This document shows positions 45,398 through 54,515 of a stretch of 64,000 bases of DNA, one piece after another. Positions within the stretch are counted from its first letter, which is position 1, and the number at the start of each line of letters is the position of its first letter. This DNA comes from an uncultured Campylobacter sp. GTDB taxonomy: Bacteria > Campylobacterota > Campylobacteria > Campylobacterales > Campylobacteraceae. A model generated the notes under the pieces. It worked only from the letters and a program-made list of their open reading frames with translations, ran no database searches and was not told the DNA's origin. The stretch is from positions 294,689 to 358,688 of the forward strand of contig NZ_CALGPY010000014.1 in the NCBI RefSeq assembly GCF_937959485.1, read 5' to 3'. The position numbers were made by a program, and so were the translations under genes.

Positions 45398-45448
45398 AAG
45401 ATGGCGAATCCAAAGAAGGGCAAAGAGCGATAATGAAAGAATTTTATC
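45389..45448 (+). repeat. 60-bp direct repeat, copy 2
   Basis: Second copy of the module at 44280-44339; the two starts are 1,109 bases apart. It again joins the end of one Sel1-like gene to the start of the next ORF. Confidence 0.9.
45401..45433 (+). CDS. Ten-residue mini-ORF, copy 2
   Basis: Encodes MANPKKGKER, with the same AAGGAG site and the same TAATG coupling to the following ORF as copy 1. Confidence 0.5.
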   Translation: MANPKKGKER

Positions 45449-45570
45449 CAGCAATTTTGGCGCCTTTAATAACGCAAGCCGCGGCAGAACCCAACAAAAG
45501 CGTAGCCGATAGCAAAGAGATAAAATTTACGTCGCCTGCCGATCTAAATTTAAATTTATATCATTCGTAA
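45433..45570 (+). CDS. 45-residue ORF E, likely remnant of a secreted protein gene
   Basis: The start MKEFYPAILAPLITQAAAEP is a damaged version of the signal peptides of genes A and C (MKKFYLKI...PAAA). No Sel1-like body follows; it ends in ADLNLNLYHS at 45570. It could be a leftover after deletion of most of a cluster gene, or a very short secreted peptide. It ends eight bases before the next gene. Confidence 0.4.
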   Translation: MKEFYPAILAPLITQAAAEPNKSVADSKEIKFTSPADLNLNLYHS

Positions 45571-45578
45571 GGATTAAA

Positions 45579-46364
45579 ATGAAAGCACTATTGTTTGTAC
45601 TAGCGTCGGTTCTGTTTTTGAAAGCCGCGAGCGTAAGCGAAATTTATTCTCTAGGGGCGCCTGCGTGCGATATTTACGATTTAAATTTAAAGAAATGTAA
45701 TAGCGGCGACGGCGAAGCATGCTATTTGGCGGCTTTAATTCTAAATAATAAATCTTGCGCACGAAAAAACGACGATTTGGCATTAGAATTTTTTGAAAAA
45801 TCATGCAGTTTGGGATATGCCAAAGGCTGCATTTTTATGGGACAAGCGTATTCGCTTACTTCTTTGGACGAAAAACACGCGAAAATCAAGACATATTACG
45901 AAAGAGCTTGCGAGCTAGACGCGAAATTTTGCGACGATTACGGGCTTTTATATTTTTACGGCGAGGGCGTAAAAAAGGATGAGCTTGCGGCAAAAGAGTA
46001 TTTTAAAAAATCCTGCAATGCAGGAAATCCCGCAGGATGCGGGCACTTTGCCACATCGTTAAACAGAGAGAATGAGAATATAAATGAGGTTATGAAATTT
46101 TATGAAATCGGCTGCAACGGAGAGCATTACCCTTCGTGCTACGCTTACGGACTGCTGTTGTGGGCTAAAGTAGATAAAAATAAAGGCAAAAATTTTTGCA
46201 AGAAGGCTTGCGATAAGGGTAATGTAAAGGAGGCGTGCAAATGGGTGCTTGATATGAGCGAGGAGGAGGAAGAGCAAATTTTATATTTGAGGCGGTATTT
46301 AAAGCTGGGCTGCAAAGACGGCGACGCGCAAATGTGCAAGGATTTAGGAAAAATAGGGAATTAG
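45579..46364 (+). CDS. Sel1-repeat Cys-rich protein F (Hcp-like)
   Basis: A 261-residue secreted protein with a signal peptide (1-17). It has about six Sel1-like repeats of ~36 residues with the typical pattern A...FFEKSC.LGYAKGC..MG, YGEGVKKDELAAKEYFKKSC and ACDKGNVKEAC. Cys pairs in each repeat match the Helicobacter Hcp type, where they form disulfides. It is longer and more regular than genes A-D and could be the parent of the short members. AAGGAT precedes the ATG. Hcp proteins interact with host cells or bind partners in the periplasm; the role here is unknown. Confidence 0.85.
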   Translation: MKALLFVLASVLFLKAASVSEIYSLGAPACDIYDLNLKKCNSGDGEACYLAALILNNKSCARKNDDLALEFFEKSCSLGYAKGCIFMGQAYSLTSLDEKHAKIKTYYERACELDAKFCDDYGLLYFYGEGVKKDELAAKEYFKKSCNAGNPAGCGHFATSLNRENENINEVMKFYEIGCNGEHYPSCYAYGLLLWAKVDKNKGKNFCKKACDKGNVKEACKWVLDMSEEEEEQILYLRRYLKLGCKDGDAQMCKDLGKIGN

Positions 46365-46441
46365 AGCAGAATTTTAAATACTAAATTGCCCCACTTGCAA
46401 GCTCATGAAATTCGGACTTTAAAATTTAATCTTAATTGGGC

Positions 46442-46447
46442 TATAAT
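46442..46447 (+). promoter_or_regulatory. TATAAT -10 for ppk
   Basis: TTGGGCTATAAT contains a consensus -10 with upstream TTGGG, 31 bases before the ppk start. Confidence 0.55.
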
Positions 46448-46477
46448 CTTAGAATTAATATTCAAAAAGGAGTTTTT

Positions 46478-48559
46478 ATGCAAACACAAAATAATTTTAT
46501 AAACCGCGAGCTAAGCTGGCTACGCTTCAATACTCGCGTGCTGGAACAATGCAAAAAGGATATCCCGCTAATTGAAAAATTAAAATTTCTAGCCATTTAC
46601 AGCACGAATTTAGACGAATTTTATATGATCCGCGTGGCGGGTCTAAAGCAGCTTTTCACCGCCGGCGTTATAACCAGCGGGGACGATGAGATGACGCCTC
46701 TTGAGCAGCTACGCGCGATCCGCTCCTATCTAAGAAACGAACAAACCGAGCTTGAGCAGCAGTATTTCGGCATCCAAAAGGAACTTTGCAAAAACGGGCT
46801 TTTTATCAAAAGCTACGACGAACTGCAGCCCGAGCTAAAGCCCGTGGCGGACGAGTTTTTCTTCTCGCAGATAATGCCCGTCATCGTCCCGATTGCAGTG
46901 GATGCAACTCATCCTTTTCCGCATCTAAATAATCTCAGCTTCTCCCTTGCGGTCAAGCTCTGCGATGAGGGCGCTCCCGAGTCGGTGCATTTTGGAATGA
47001 TTAGAATTCCGCGCGTGATTCCGCGCTTCGTGCAGGTCGCGCAAAATACCTACGTGCCGATCGGCACTATCGTAAAGCGCCACGCGGAGGAAATTTTCCC
47101 CGGCTACAAGCTCATCAGCTCCGCAGCCTTCCGCGTCACGCGAAACGCAGATATCGTAATCGAGGAGGAGGAAGCGGACGATTTTATGATGATCCTGGAA
47201 GCGGGGCTTAAGCTGCGCCGCAAGGGGGCTTTCGTACGGCTTCAGATCGAAAAGGACGCCGATGCTGAACTATTAGAATTTCTAAATTCCCATCTTAAAA
47301 TTTTTTACAAAGATATATATGAATGTGCCGTGCCACTTACGCTGGACGGGCTTTGGGAGATCGCTTCTAATAAGGATTTTTCCTTTCTAGCCCATCCTCA
47401 GTATCTACCAAAGACGCTGCCCCCCTTTAACGAAAACACCTCCGTTATGAGCGCGATGGAGAAGGAGGATATCCTGCTGATCCATCCTTACGAGAGCTTC
47501 GATCCTGTCCAAAAGCTCATCAAAGAAGCAGCTAAGGATCCGAAAGTCATCTCGATCCGCATGACGCTGTATCGCGTGGAGAAAAACTCCCCGATCGTTC
47601 AAAGCCTGATCGAAGCCGCAAGCGACGGCAAGCAGGTGACGGTAATGGTCGAGCTTAAGGCGAGGTTTGATGAGGAAAACAACCTGCACTGGGCGAAAGC
47701 GCTCGAAGACGCGGGCGCGCACGTGATCTACGGCATCACGGGTTTTAAAGTCCACGCCAAGGTAACTCAGATCATCAAAAAAGAGGACGGTAAGTTAAAA
47801 TTTTATATCCACTTAGGCACGGGCAACTACAACGGCTCGAGCGCTAAAATTTACACCGACGTGAGCTTTTTTACCTGCGGCGATCGCTTCGATAAGGACA
47901 CGACGAATTTCTTCCACATCCTCTCGGGCTACAACAAAAACCGCAAGCTGGACAACCTCTCTATGTCGCCGATGCAGATCAAAGAGCGGCTCCTGGCGAT
48001 GATAAAAAATGAGGAAAAGCAAGGCTCTGCCGGCAGGATCATCGCTAAGATGAACGCTCTTGTCGACGGCGATATGATCAAGGCGCTGTATAAAGCAAGC
48101 GCTGCGGGCGTAAAGATCGATCTCATCGTGCGCGGCATCTGCTGCTTGCGCCCCGCACTTAAGGGCGTTAGCGAAAATATCCGCGTGATCTCGATCGTCG
48201 GCAAATACCTGGAGCACGCTAGAATTTTTTACTTCGCGCACGCCCAGCCCAGCCTATACATCGCGAGCGCGGATTGGATGCCGCGAAATTTGGAGCGCAG
48301 ACTGGAACTAATGAGCCCGATTTACAACGAAAATTTGCAAAACAAGCTCAAAGAAATTTTAAAACTTCAGCTAAGTGATAACGAGCTTGCATTCGAGCTA
48401 CAAAGCAGCGGCGAGTACCGAAAGATCGCGCCGAAAAAGGGCGAAGAAAAGATCGACGATCAGGAATTTTTAGAAATTTATTTCAATAAAATTTATAAAA
48501 ACATCCGCAAGCACGACGAAAGCGACACGGCGCTAACCAAGCTTTTGAAGGAGAGCTAA
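46478..48559 (+). CDS. ppk: Polyphosphate kinase 1
   Basis: Makes long-chain inorganic polyphosphate from ATP. The N-terminus FINRELSWLRFNTRVLEQ and the phosphorylation site region GFKVHAKVTQI (catalytic His) are conserved, as is HLGTGNYN. The ATG at 46478 follows AAAAGGAG; an earlier start at 46436 would run through the promoter. At 693 residues it is the usual size. Polyphosphate supports stress survival in Campylobacter. Monocistronic. Confidence 0.95.
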   Translation: MQTQNNFINRELSWLRFNTRVLEQCKKDIPLIEKLKFLAIYSTNLDEFYMIRVAGLKQLFTAGVITSGDDEMTPLEQLRAIRSYLRNEQTELEQQYFGIQKELCKNGLFIKSYDELQPELKPVADEFFFSQIMPVIVPIAVDATHPFPHLNNLSFSLAVKLCDEGAPESVHFGMIRIPRVIPRFVQVAQNTYVPIGTIVKRHAEEIFPGYKLISSAAFRVTRNADIVIEEEEADDFMMILEAGLKLRRKGAFVRLQIEKDADAELLEFLNSHLKIFYKDIYECAVPLTLDGLWEIASNKDFSFLAHPQYLPKTLPPFNENTSVMSAMEKEDILLIHPYESFDPVQKLIKEAAKDPKVISIRMTLYRVEKNSPIVQSLIEAASDGKQVTVMVELKARFDEENNLHWAKALEDAGAHVIYGITGFKVHAKVTQIIKKEDGKLKFYIHLGTGNYNGSSAKIYTDVSFFTCGDRFDKDTTNFFHILSGYNKNRKLDNLSMSPMQIKERLLAMIKNEEKQGSAGRIIAKMNALVDGDMIKALYKASAAGVKIDLIVRGICCLRPALKGVSENIRVISIVGKYLEHARIFYFAHAQPSLYIASADWMPRNLERRLELMSPIYNENLQNKLKEILKLQLSDNELAFELQSSGEYRKIAPKKGEEKIDDQEFLEIYFNKIYKNIRKHDESDTALTKLLKES

Positions 48560-49062
48560 CGCGGTTCTGTTCGGTTTGCGCCAGGGCTAGCAACGCATTA
48601 AGCCCGCGCGCAACCCGAGCCTATAGATGCTAAATGAGGAATTTTGCGCCGCAAACGCGCAGTAAATTTACGGAAATTCGAAATTTTATAAATTTTACCG
48701 AGCGCGGCTTCGTAAAAATGCCAGTCCGCCATGATGCCCGAAATACTACGTGCGTAGATAAAATTCCGCTTGCTTATAATAAAATTTTAAAATTTTTTAA
48801 CTTAAAATTTCAAAATTTATTTACCCGTCATCGTTTAGTATTTCATAAAAATACTTTTAAATTTAAAGTAAAAATTTGTAATTTTAAAAAATGTAAATTT
48901 AAGAGATAAAGGCGTAAACCTGGGAATTCTTTAAATTTAATTAAGTTCTATAACTATAAATGATAAATAAAATTCTTTTTAATTTAAATTTAAAGAATTT
49001 TTCACTAATATACTGCTTTTTTTAATAACGCCTATGAGAAATAGTATTATAAAAGGATCAAA
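48560..49062 (+). other. 503-base stretch upstream of the heme receptor
   Basis: No gene is convincing; a 91-codon frame at 48634-48909 is Lys/Phe/Asn-rich and looks like translated AT-rich spacer. A possible -10 (TATACT, 49009-49014) and a Fur-like site lie at the right edge. Confidence 0.5.
49035..49049 (+). promoter_or_regulatory. Weak Fur-box-like site before the heme receptor
   Basis: TGAGAAATAGTATTA matches the 7-1-7 pattern TGATAATNATTATCA at 10 of 14 fixed positions. It lies between a possible TATACT -10 and the start codon, a place where iron-loaded Fur would block expression. The match is modest. Confidence 0.3.
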
Positions 49063-52053
49063 ATGAGCTTATTTAGGTTTTTTATTGCAGCGGGGGGGGC
49101 GCTTTGTTTATGCGCGGCCACTTTAGCTGCACAGGATGATAGCGAAGGTGGCTCCCAAAATTTAGGGCAGATCAATGTTACGGGAAACGTAGAAAGCGAC
49201 CCGCTTACCAAAAAAGTCGGCGAAACTAAAAAGAGCGCCAAGCAACTCGCTAAAGAGCAAGTTAGCGATAGCAGAGATATGGTTCGTCACGAAACCGGCG
49301 TTTCAGTTGTCGAAAGCGGAAGATTCGGTGCTAGTGGCTACTCGATCCGCGGAGTAGATGAAAACCGCGTAGATATAAGCATAGATGGACTTCGCCAAGC
49401 AGAAACATTAAGCTCGCAAGGTTTTAAAGATCTATTTGAAGGATATGGAAACTTTAATAATACTAGAAACGGCGTTGAGGTTGAAAACGTAAGACAGGTA
49501 GATATCACTAAAGGTGCAGATTCGGTAAAAAGAGGCTCGGGCGCGCTAGGTGGCTCAGTAGCGTTTGAGACAAAGGATGCGAGAGATTATCTAACGGAGA
49601 AGGATTGGTATTACGGATTTAAACGCGGGTATCAAAGTGCGGATAGACAAAACTGGCAAAGCCACGCAGCTGCAGTTAGGTTTAAGTGGTTTGATCTCTT
49701 GGCTATTCACACCGATAGAGAAGGACATGAACTAAAAAACTGGGGATATAAAAAATATGATCCTACTGTTATAAGAAAAGTTAGAGAAAAGCCTGATCCT
49801 TATAGAATTTACAAAAAAAGCACATTGGTAAAATTTGGCTTTCAGCCTACCGATACCGATAGATTTAGCTTAGGATACGATAAGTCTAATATAAAATCAG
49901 AGGGAATAGACTGGTCGAATCAATTTGCTCTTTATAATACGCAAACTCCTTGGGGAGCCTTGACTAATGACATACGACATACCAACGATAGAAGCGAAAG
50001 AAAAAACTATTCGTTCACTTACGAGAATTTCGATGAAACGCCTTTATGGGATAGCTTGAAATTTAGCTATAACAAGCAACACATTAAGCTAAAAGCGAGA
50101 ACGGATGAGTATTGCGAAGGCGATAACTGCGCGGGAAATTCAAATCCATCTGGCCTTCATATAAACAAAGACGGAAAAATGGTAGACAAATATGGAGGGG
50201 AAGTTAAGACATGGCTAAAGTGGGGATTTATGCCTACGTTAGTAGATAGTCAGTTTGATTTTTCAGATCCGGATAATCCAAAGAATGAATCCCATATATT
50301 AGATATGAATGCATATAGCAGTTATAAACCTAATGATGATGCCTATATAAATTGTGATGAATATGATTGCTCTAAAGGTATGACTCTTTTTGATACAAAT
50401 AGCGGTACATATAAAACATATTCAATAAATAAAGTAACTACGCCTTATAGTAAAGGCAATTACGGCAAATTATCACCAGTTGGTTCGGATGAGATACTTT
50501 TACCTAGCCAAAATGGATACGTAGAAAACAACTGGAAGGATAGAGATTTAAATACCGATACTAAGCAGTTTAATCTTGATCTTACAAAAGACTTTCATAT
50601 AAAAAGCACAGAACACTCTTTAAGTTATGGAGGGCTTTATAGTAAAAGCGATAAAAGTATGGTAAATAGGGCGGGTTATTCTCCTCAAAATAAACAATGG
50701 TGGGCTAAATACTTTGCAGGAGTTAGAAATACTAATCCTAAGTTTCCCATATTAGGCACTTGGTATCCAGATAAATGCCAATCATATACCAATGCCTCTG
50801 CCTATAATAACGCTTGCGGTCACGAAGATGATCCTTTTAGCTTCCTTATTCCGGTTGAGACCAAAACCGGAGCGCTTTATGTGGGAGATGACTTTCGTAT
50901 AAACGATGTTTTAGCCTTTGATCTTAATTATAGGTATGATAAAGTTAAACACAATCCATCATATACCCCAGGCGTTACGCCAAAAATTCCAACTGATCTA
51001 TTTATCGGGATGTTCGTTCCTTATACTCCGCTTCCCGGTACGCCGTCTAGTGATGAGATAAAGGCGCATAAGAATGCAAATGCAGAAGCCAATGCCGTAT
51101 ATTTAGCTTCTCAGAAGAGAAAATATTCGGCAAATTCATATTCTTTATCTACAAGCATCGATCCGCTTGATTTTTTCAGGCTTCAGCTTAAATATGCAAA
51201 CGGATTTAGGGCGCCTACTTCGGATGAAATTTACTTCACTTTCCAGCACCCTGATTTTTCGATATATCCGAATTTGGATTTGAAAAAAGAAACGGCAAAG
51301 ACTAAAGAGATTGCCTTTACGCTTCATAATTCTCCAAGCTTCGTTACATTGAATTTATTCCAAACGGATTATAGGAATTTTATAGATTTACAGTATAAGG
51401 GGGAATTCCAGCTTCCTTATGGAAACGGTGGAAGTACAATGCCTGCCTCTGTGTATCAAAACGTAAATCGTCCAAAAGCAAGGGTAAGAGGAATAGAGAT
51501 AGACTCGAGACTGGCTTTGGATCAAATTTGGCAGCCATTGCAGGGTTTTAGCATTGGATACAAGCTAAGTATCCAAAAGGGTAGAATGGACATAGGTAAT
51601 GGCAAAATAGATACCCCGATGAATGCGATCCAGCCTAGAACGGCGGTTTATAGTGTAAGCTACCAAAGCCCAGGCGATAAATTCGGCGCGGATCTATTTG
51701 TAACTGCGGTAGCTACAAAAAAAGGAGACGACACCTATAATATGTATTGGTATGAGCAAGCGCGAAGCGGCAAAATCGTAAACGGCAAACCTGTAAGCAA
51801 TAGCGAAGTGGAATGGAGAAGCGGCGGATATACCACGATAGACTTCGTAACATATGTAAAGCCGATCAAATATCTAACTCTTCGTGCAGGCGCATATAAT
51901 ATAACCGATCGCAAATATATCACTTGGGAAAGCGCCAGATCAATAAGGCCTTTTGGAACTAGCAATCTGATAGATCAAGAAACAGGGCTTGGCATCAACC
52001 GCTTTTACTCGCCGGGTAGGAACTATAAACTCACATGGGAGTTTCAGTTTTAA
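49063..52053 (+). CDS. TonB-dependent heme/hemoglobin receptor
   Basis: An outer-membrane beta-barrel that takes up heme, probably from hemoglobin or a hemoprotein, using TonB energy. A signal peptide (1-23) precedes the plug, with the TonB-box-like start LGQINVTGNV and conserved GYSIRGVDENRVDISIDGL. The barrel shows FRAP (near 715) and the following PNLDL motif with a His between them, the hallmark of heme receptors. The end GINRFYSPGRNYKLTWEFQF fits the HpuB/HmbR/HgpB group. Extracellular loops are long; two Cys pairs sit in one (near 350-440). The signal peptide is encoded across a G8 tract. Confidence 0.9.
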   Translation: MSLFRFFIAAGGALCLCAATLAAQDDSEGGSQNLGQINVTGNVESDPLTKKVGETKKSAKQLAKEQVSDSRDMVRHETGVSVVESGRFGASGYSIRGVDENRVDISIDGLRQAETLSSQGFKDLFEGYGNFNNTRNGVEVENVRQVDITKGADSVKRGSGALGGSVAFETKDARDYLTEKDWYYGFKRGYQSADRQNWQSHAAAVRFKWFDLLAIHTDREGHELKNWGYKKYDPTVIRKVREKPDPYRIYKKSTLVKFGFQPTDTDRFSLGYDKSNIKSEGIDWSNQFALYNTQTPWGALTNDIRHTNDRSERKNYSFTYENFDETPLWDSLKFSYNKQHIKLKARTDEYCEGDNCAGNSNPSGLHINKDGKMVDKYGGEVKTWLKWGFMPTLVDSQFDFSDPDNPKNESHILDMNAYSSYKPNDDAYINCDEYDCSKGMTLFDTNSGTYKTYSINKVTTPYSKGNYGKLSPVGSDEILLPSQNGYVENNWKDRDLNTDTKQFNLDLTKDFHIKSTEHSLSYGGLYSKSDKSMVNRAGYSPQNKQWWAKYFAGVRNTNPKFPILGTWYPDKCQSYTNASAYNNACGHEDDPFSFLIPVETKTGALYVGDDFRINDVLAFDLNYRYDKVKHNPSYTPGVTPKIPTDLFIGMFVPYTPLPGTPSSDEIKAHKNANAEANAVYLASQKRKYSANSYSLSTSIDPLDFFRLQLKYANGFRAPTSDEIYFTFQHPDFSIYPNLDLKKETAKTKEIAFTLHNSPSFVTLNLFQTDYRNFIDLQYKGEFQLPYGNGGSTMPASVYQNVNRPKARVRGIEIDSRLALDQIWQPLQGFSIGYKLSIQKGRMDIGNGKIDTPMNAIQPRTAVYSVSYQSPGDKFGADLFVTAVATKKGDDTYNMYWYEQARSGKIVNGKPVSNSEVEWRSGGYTTIDFVTYVKPIKYLTLRAGAYNITDRKYITWESARSIRPFGTSNLIDQETGLGINRFYSPGRNYKLTWEFQF
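49092..49099 (+). repeat. G8 homopolymer tract within the heme receptor signal peptide
   Basis: Eight G in a row spanning codons 10-13 (Ala-Gly-Gly-Ala). In this sequence the gene is in frame. Gain or loss of one G would end translation early. Poly-G tracts of this length are the usual phase-variation sites in Campylobacter. Confidence 0.85.
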
Positions 52054-52816
52054 AAATTTAATCAAATGTTTGACGTCTTATTAAAACAAAAGCCTTTGGA
52101 ATCAAAATTTATAGATTTATTACTAAATTTAAAAAGGATGGTGATAGTAAATCATTTGGCATCATTTAGATTTCCGAATTTTATGTGGCGTGTAAATTTC
52201 AAATTTTACGTAGCACGGCAGTCCAAGGGCTCCTGTCTGTAATTGATGTCAGCTTTATAATTTTGCAATGACGTCCGCGGTCTTTCCCTCGCTTAGAGAT
52301 CGAATTTTTTGCCCGTGTAAATTTATCGAGCCGGAAAACATAGCATCCGTATGTGCTAAAAATTTCGCAGGCGCACAGCCCTACACTAAGCAAATCGCAG
52401 GGGGAATTTTAATGTCGTAAATCTTGCAGACGTATCATCTCGCTTCCAGGCAGCGAGAGGCTTTTTGTGGCAATGAGCGCAATCTATTCTCTTCGCTCTA
52501 TCTCGCCCGCTTGTGACGATAAGTCTTATAAACGCAGTGGTCCTTTAAAAATTTTAACTTCAAATTTTACTCCGAAGCTCGCTAAATTTAAGGAAGAGCC
52601 CACACAGATAAATTGTTCTATTTTCCGCGGCGCCTGAGGTTTTTAAATTCGCGGCGCCTGCAAGGAGGTTTTAAAGCTCGCTAAGTCTCGCCGTCGTTAG
52701 CGCGCAGGGCTGATCCGGCTAGCGATCTTTTGCGCGGTTTATCTCCTTGTATTACTTGCTTAAACTCCCGCCGCAGTATATGTCGGCGCCGGACAAATCA
52801 TAGCTTCGTTTTAAAT
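52054..52816. other. 763-base noncoding stretch between convergent genes
   Basis: Frames such as 52199-52393 minus have no protein character. GCGGCGCCTG occurs twice (around 52627 and 52652). A short hairpin TCGCT..AGCGA followed by GAGGCTTTTT near 52440-52467 could be a terminator, but the stem is only five bases. Confidence 0.5.
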
Positions 52817-54313
52817 TTAATCCTCATATCCTCTAATGCCAATATGCCTTCCCTCTATCTTAGGAACTACGGGCTTCTTTTTAAGCTTAACGCCATACAA
52901 ATTAATGCCGTAAAGTTTGCTAAGGCGGATAAAATCGACGTTAAGCTCCTCTAAATCGGTATCGCGAAGATCAAGATATTTAAGACTCGTCATATTGTTT
53001 ATACTCTGCGGTAATTTTTTAATTGCAGTCTCGGAGATATCTAAAATTTCTAAATTTTTTAAATTTCCGATGCTTTCCGGAAGCTGCGTAATATTTTTGC
53101 CGTGGATGTAAAGCTCCTTTAAATTATGTAGGTTTCCGATGCTCTCAGGGATTTTCGTAATGGCTTGGCTGTTAATTTTCAGCTCTTCCAAAGCATCAAG
53201 CATGCCGATGCTCTCAGGCAGACTCTCTTGCTTATATCTGCCAATATCAAGCTTTTTTAAGCTTTTTAATGCGCCGATACTTTCAGGAATTTCTTGTATA
53301 TTTTCAGACCAAATATCAAGCTCCTGTAGATTATGCAAATCCCCTAACTCGGACGGGATCGTTTTGATATTTGAACTTATATGAAGCCTTTTGAGCGACG
53401 GGATTTTCACGGCGAGCCGTAATCTCTGCTCGTCCATATGACCCCACTCCTCAAGATTGGGTAAATTTACGATATTTTCAGGAGGAGAGGTAAAATCTTC
53501 GCTTAGTTCCTTTAGACTCGGCATTCGCGAAACCTCATCGGGTAGCGCCTCTATATGCGTGTTCGTAAGATATAAAATTTCCAGACTTTTCAGCTCTGCT
53601 AGATACGTAGGCAAAGTATGTAAAAAATTACAACTATAACAGTGGAGCTCTCGCAGCTTGCTCATCCCTGTAATCTGTGGCGGCAATTGCGAAATATGCG
53701 TTTCATCCAGTTCGAGATATTCTAAATTCTTTAAATTCGCTACATTCGCGCTCAACTCTTTTACGGGGCAACGATCCAAAATCAGCGTCTTAAGATTCGG
53801 AATTTTAGAGATATTTTCACTAATCTCCGTAAATTCGGTAGCGCGCAAGCCTAAATACTTGAGCTTTTTTAAATTTTGCACGCAAGAGGGCAGATCCGAA
53901 ACTCTTGTGCCTTGCAAATCGAGCTTTTTTAAATTTGAAAGCAAGCAAATCTCGGGCGGAACCTGTGTAACTTCATCCACTCTAATCGGCGAAACGGTCA
54001 TAAAATTCGCGTTTCTGCCGAAGTCTAGCTCATCAATGTCCGCAAGCTTTTCATACAAATCCCACGTCGTAGCGATATCGCTAAAGAAGCTTATACCATA
54101 GTAATTCTCTCGCCCTTTATCGCTAAAGCGTAAAAAATTCGCCAAGTTTTGCATCTGCGTATTTTGATCCTCTCTCAGCTTTGGGCTAAACTTCAGGCGG
54201 ATGTCCTGCGCATCGTTTGACATACTAATTTTAATGCCTTTAAAACCGGAGATTGATTGTATGCAGAGCGAAAAAGCAACTGCTATAAATAGCGCGATAT
54301 AAATCTTTTTCAT
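52817..54313 (-). CDS. Secreted leucine-rich-repeat protein
   Basis: Starting at the ATG at 54313 (AAAAGG upstream) gives a clean signal peptide (1-22). A longer frame to 54544 would bury it behind 77 unrelated residues. After a ~100-residue N-terminal part come about 13 repeats of 23 residues of the form LPESIGNLKNLEILDISET. One unit is irregular (PPENIVNLPNLEEW followed by a longer insert). The C-terminus is capped by KKKPVVPKIEGRHIGIRG. LRR proteins bind proteins; an exported one suggests a surface or periplasmic binding role. I know no close relative in C. jejuni. It may be acquired. Confidence 0.82.
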   Translation of the reverse strand: MKKIYIALFIAVAFSLCIQSISGFKGIKISMSNDAQDIRLKFSPKLREDQNTQMQNLANFLRFSDKGRENYYGISFFSDIATTWDLYEKLADIDELDFGRNANFMTVSPIRVDEVTQVPPEICLLSNLKKLDLQGTRVSDLPSCVQNLKKLKYLGLRATEFTEISENISKIPNLKTLILDRCPVKELSANVANLKNLEYLELDETHISQLPPQITGMSKLRELHCYSCNFLHTLPTYLAELKSLEILYLTNTHIEALPDEVSRMPSLKELSEDFTSPPENIVNLPNLEEWGHMDEQRLRLAVKIPSLKRLHISSNIKTIPSELGDLHNLQELDIWSENIQEIPESIGALKSLKKLDIGRYKQESLPESIGMLDALEELKINSQAITKIPESIGNLHNLKELYIHGKNITQLPESIGNLKNLEILDISETAIKKLPQSINNMTSLKYLDLRDTDLEELNVDFIRLSKLYGINLYGVKLKKKPVVPKIEGRHIGIRGYED

Positions 54314-54515
54314 TTGAGTCGCCTTTTTAAAATTTAAAATTTTAGTATCTAGCTGCGCGATATTTATAAAATTTAAGCGAGCGCTTTGCAAGCTTGATTT
54401 AAAAATCCTCACATCGCTCTGCGCTTCGCAAATTCCATCAAATTTTAAAATTTTGGAATTTCGCCAGCGTCTTAAAGGTGAGGCGAAATTCCAAATCAAA
54501 GGATGCTTGTAAATT

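Noticed and set aside
47421..47426. C6 run in ppk as a phase-variation tract
   Set aside because: Six bases is short for slippage in Campylobacter and the gene is a conserved metabolic gene.
48634..48909. 91-codon plus-strand frame between ppk and the heme receptor
   Set aside because: Lys/Phe/Asn-rich translation of AT-rich spacer, with no ribosome binding site or recognisable domain.
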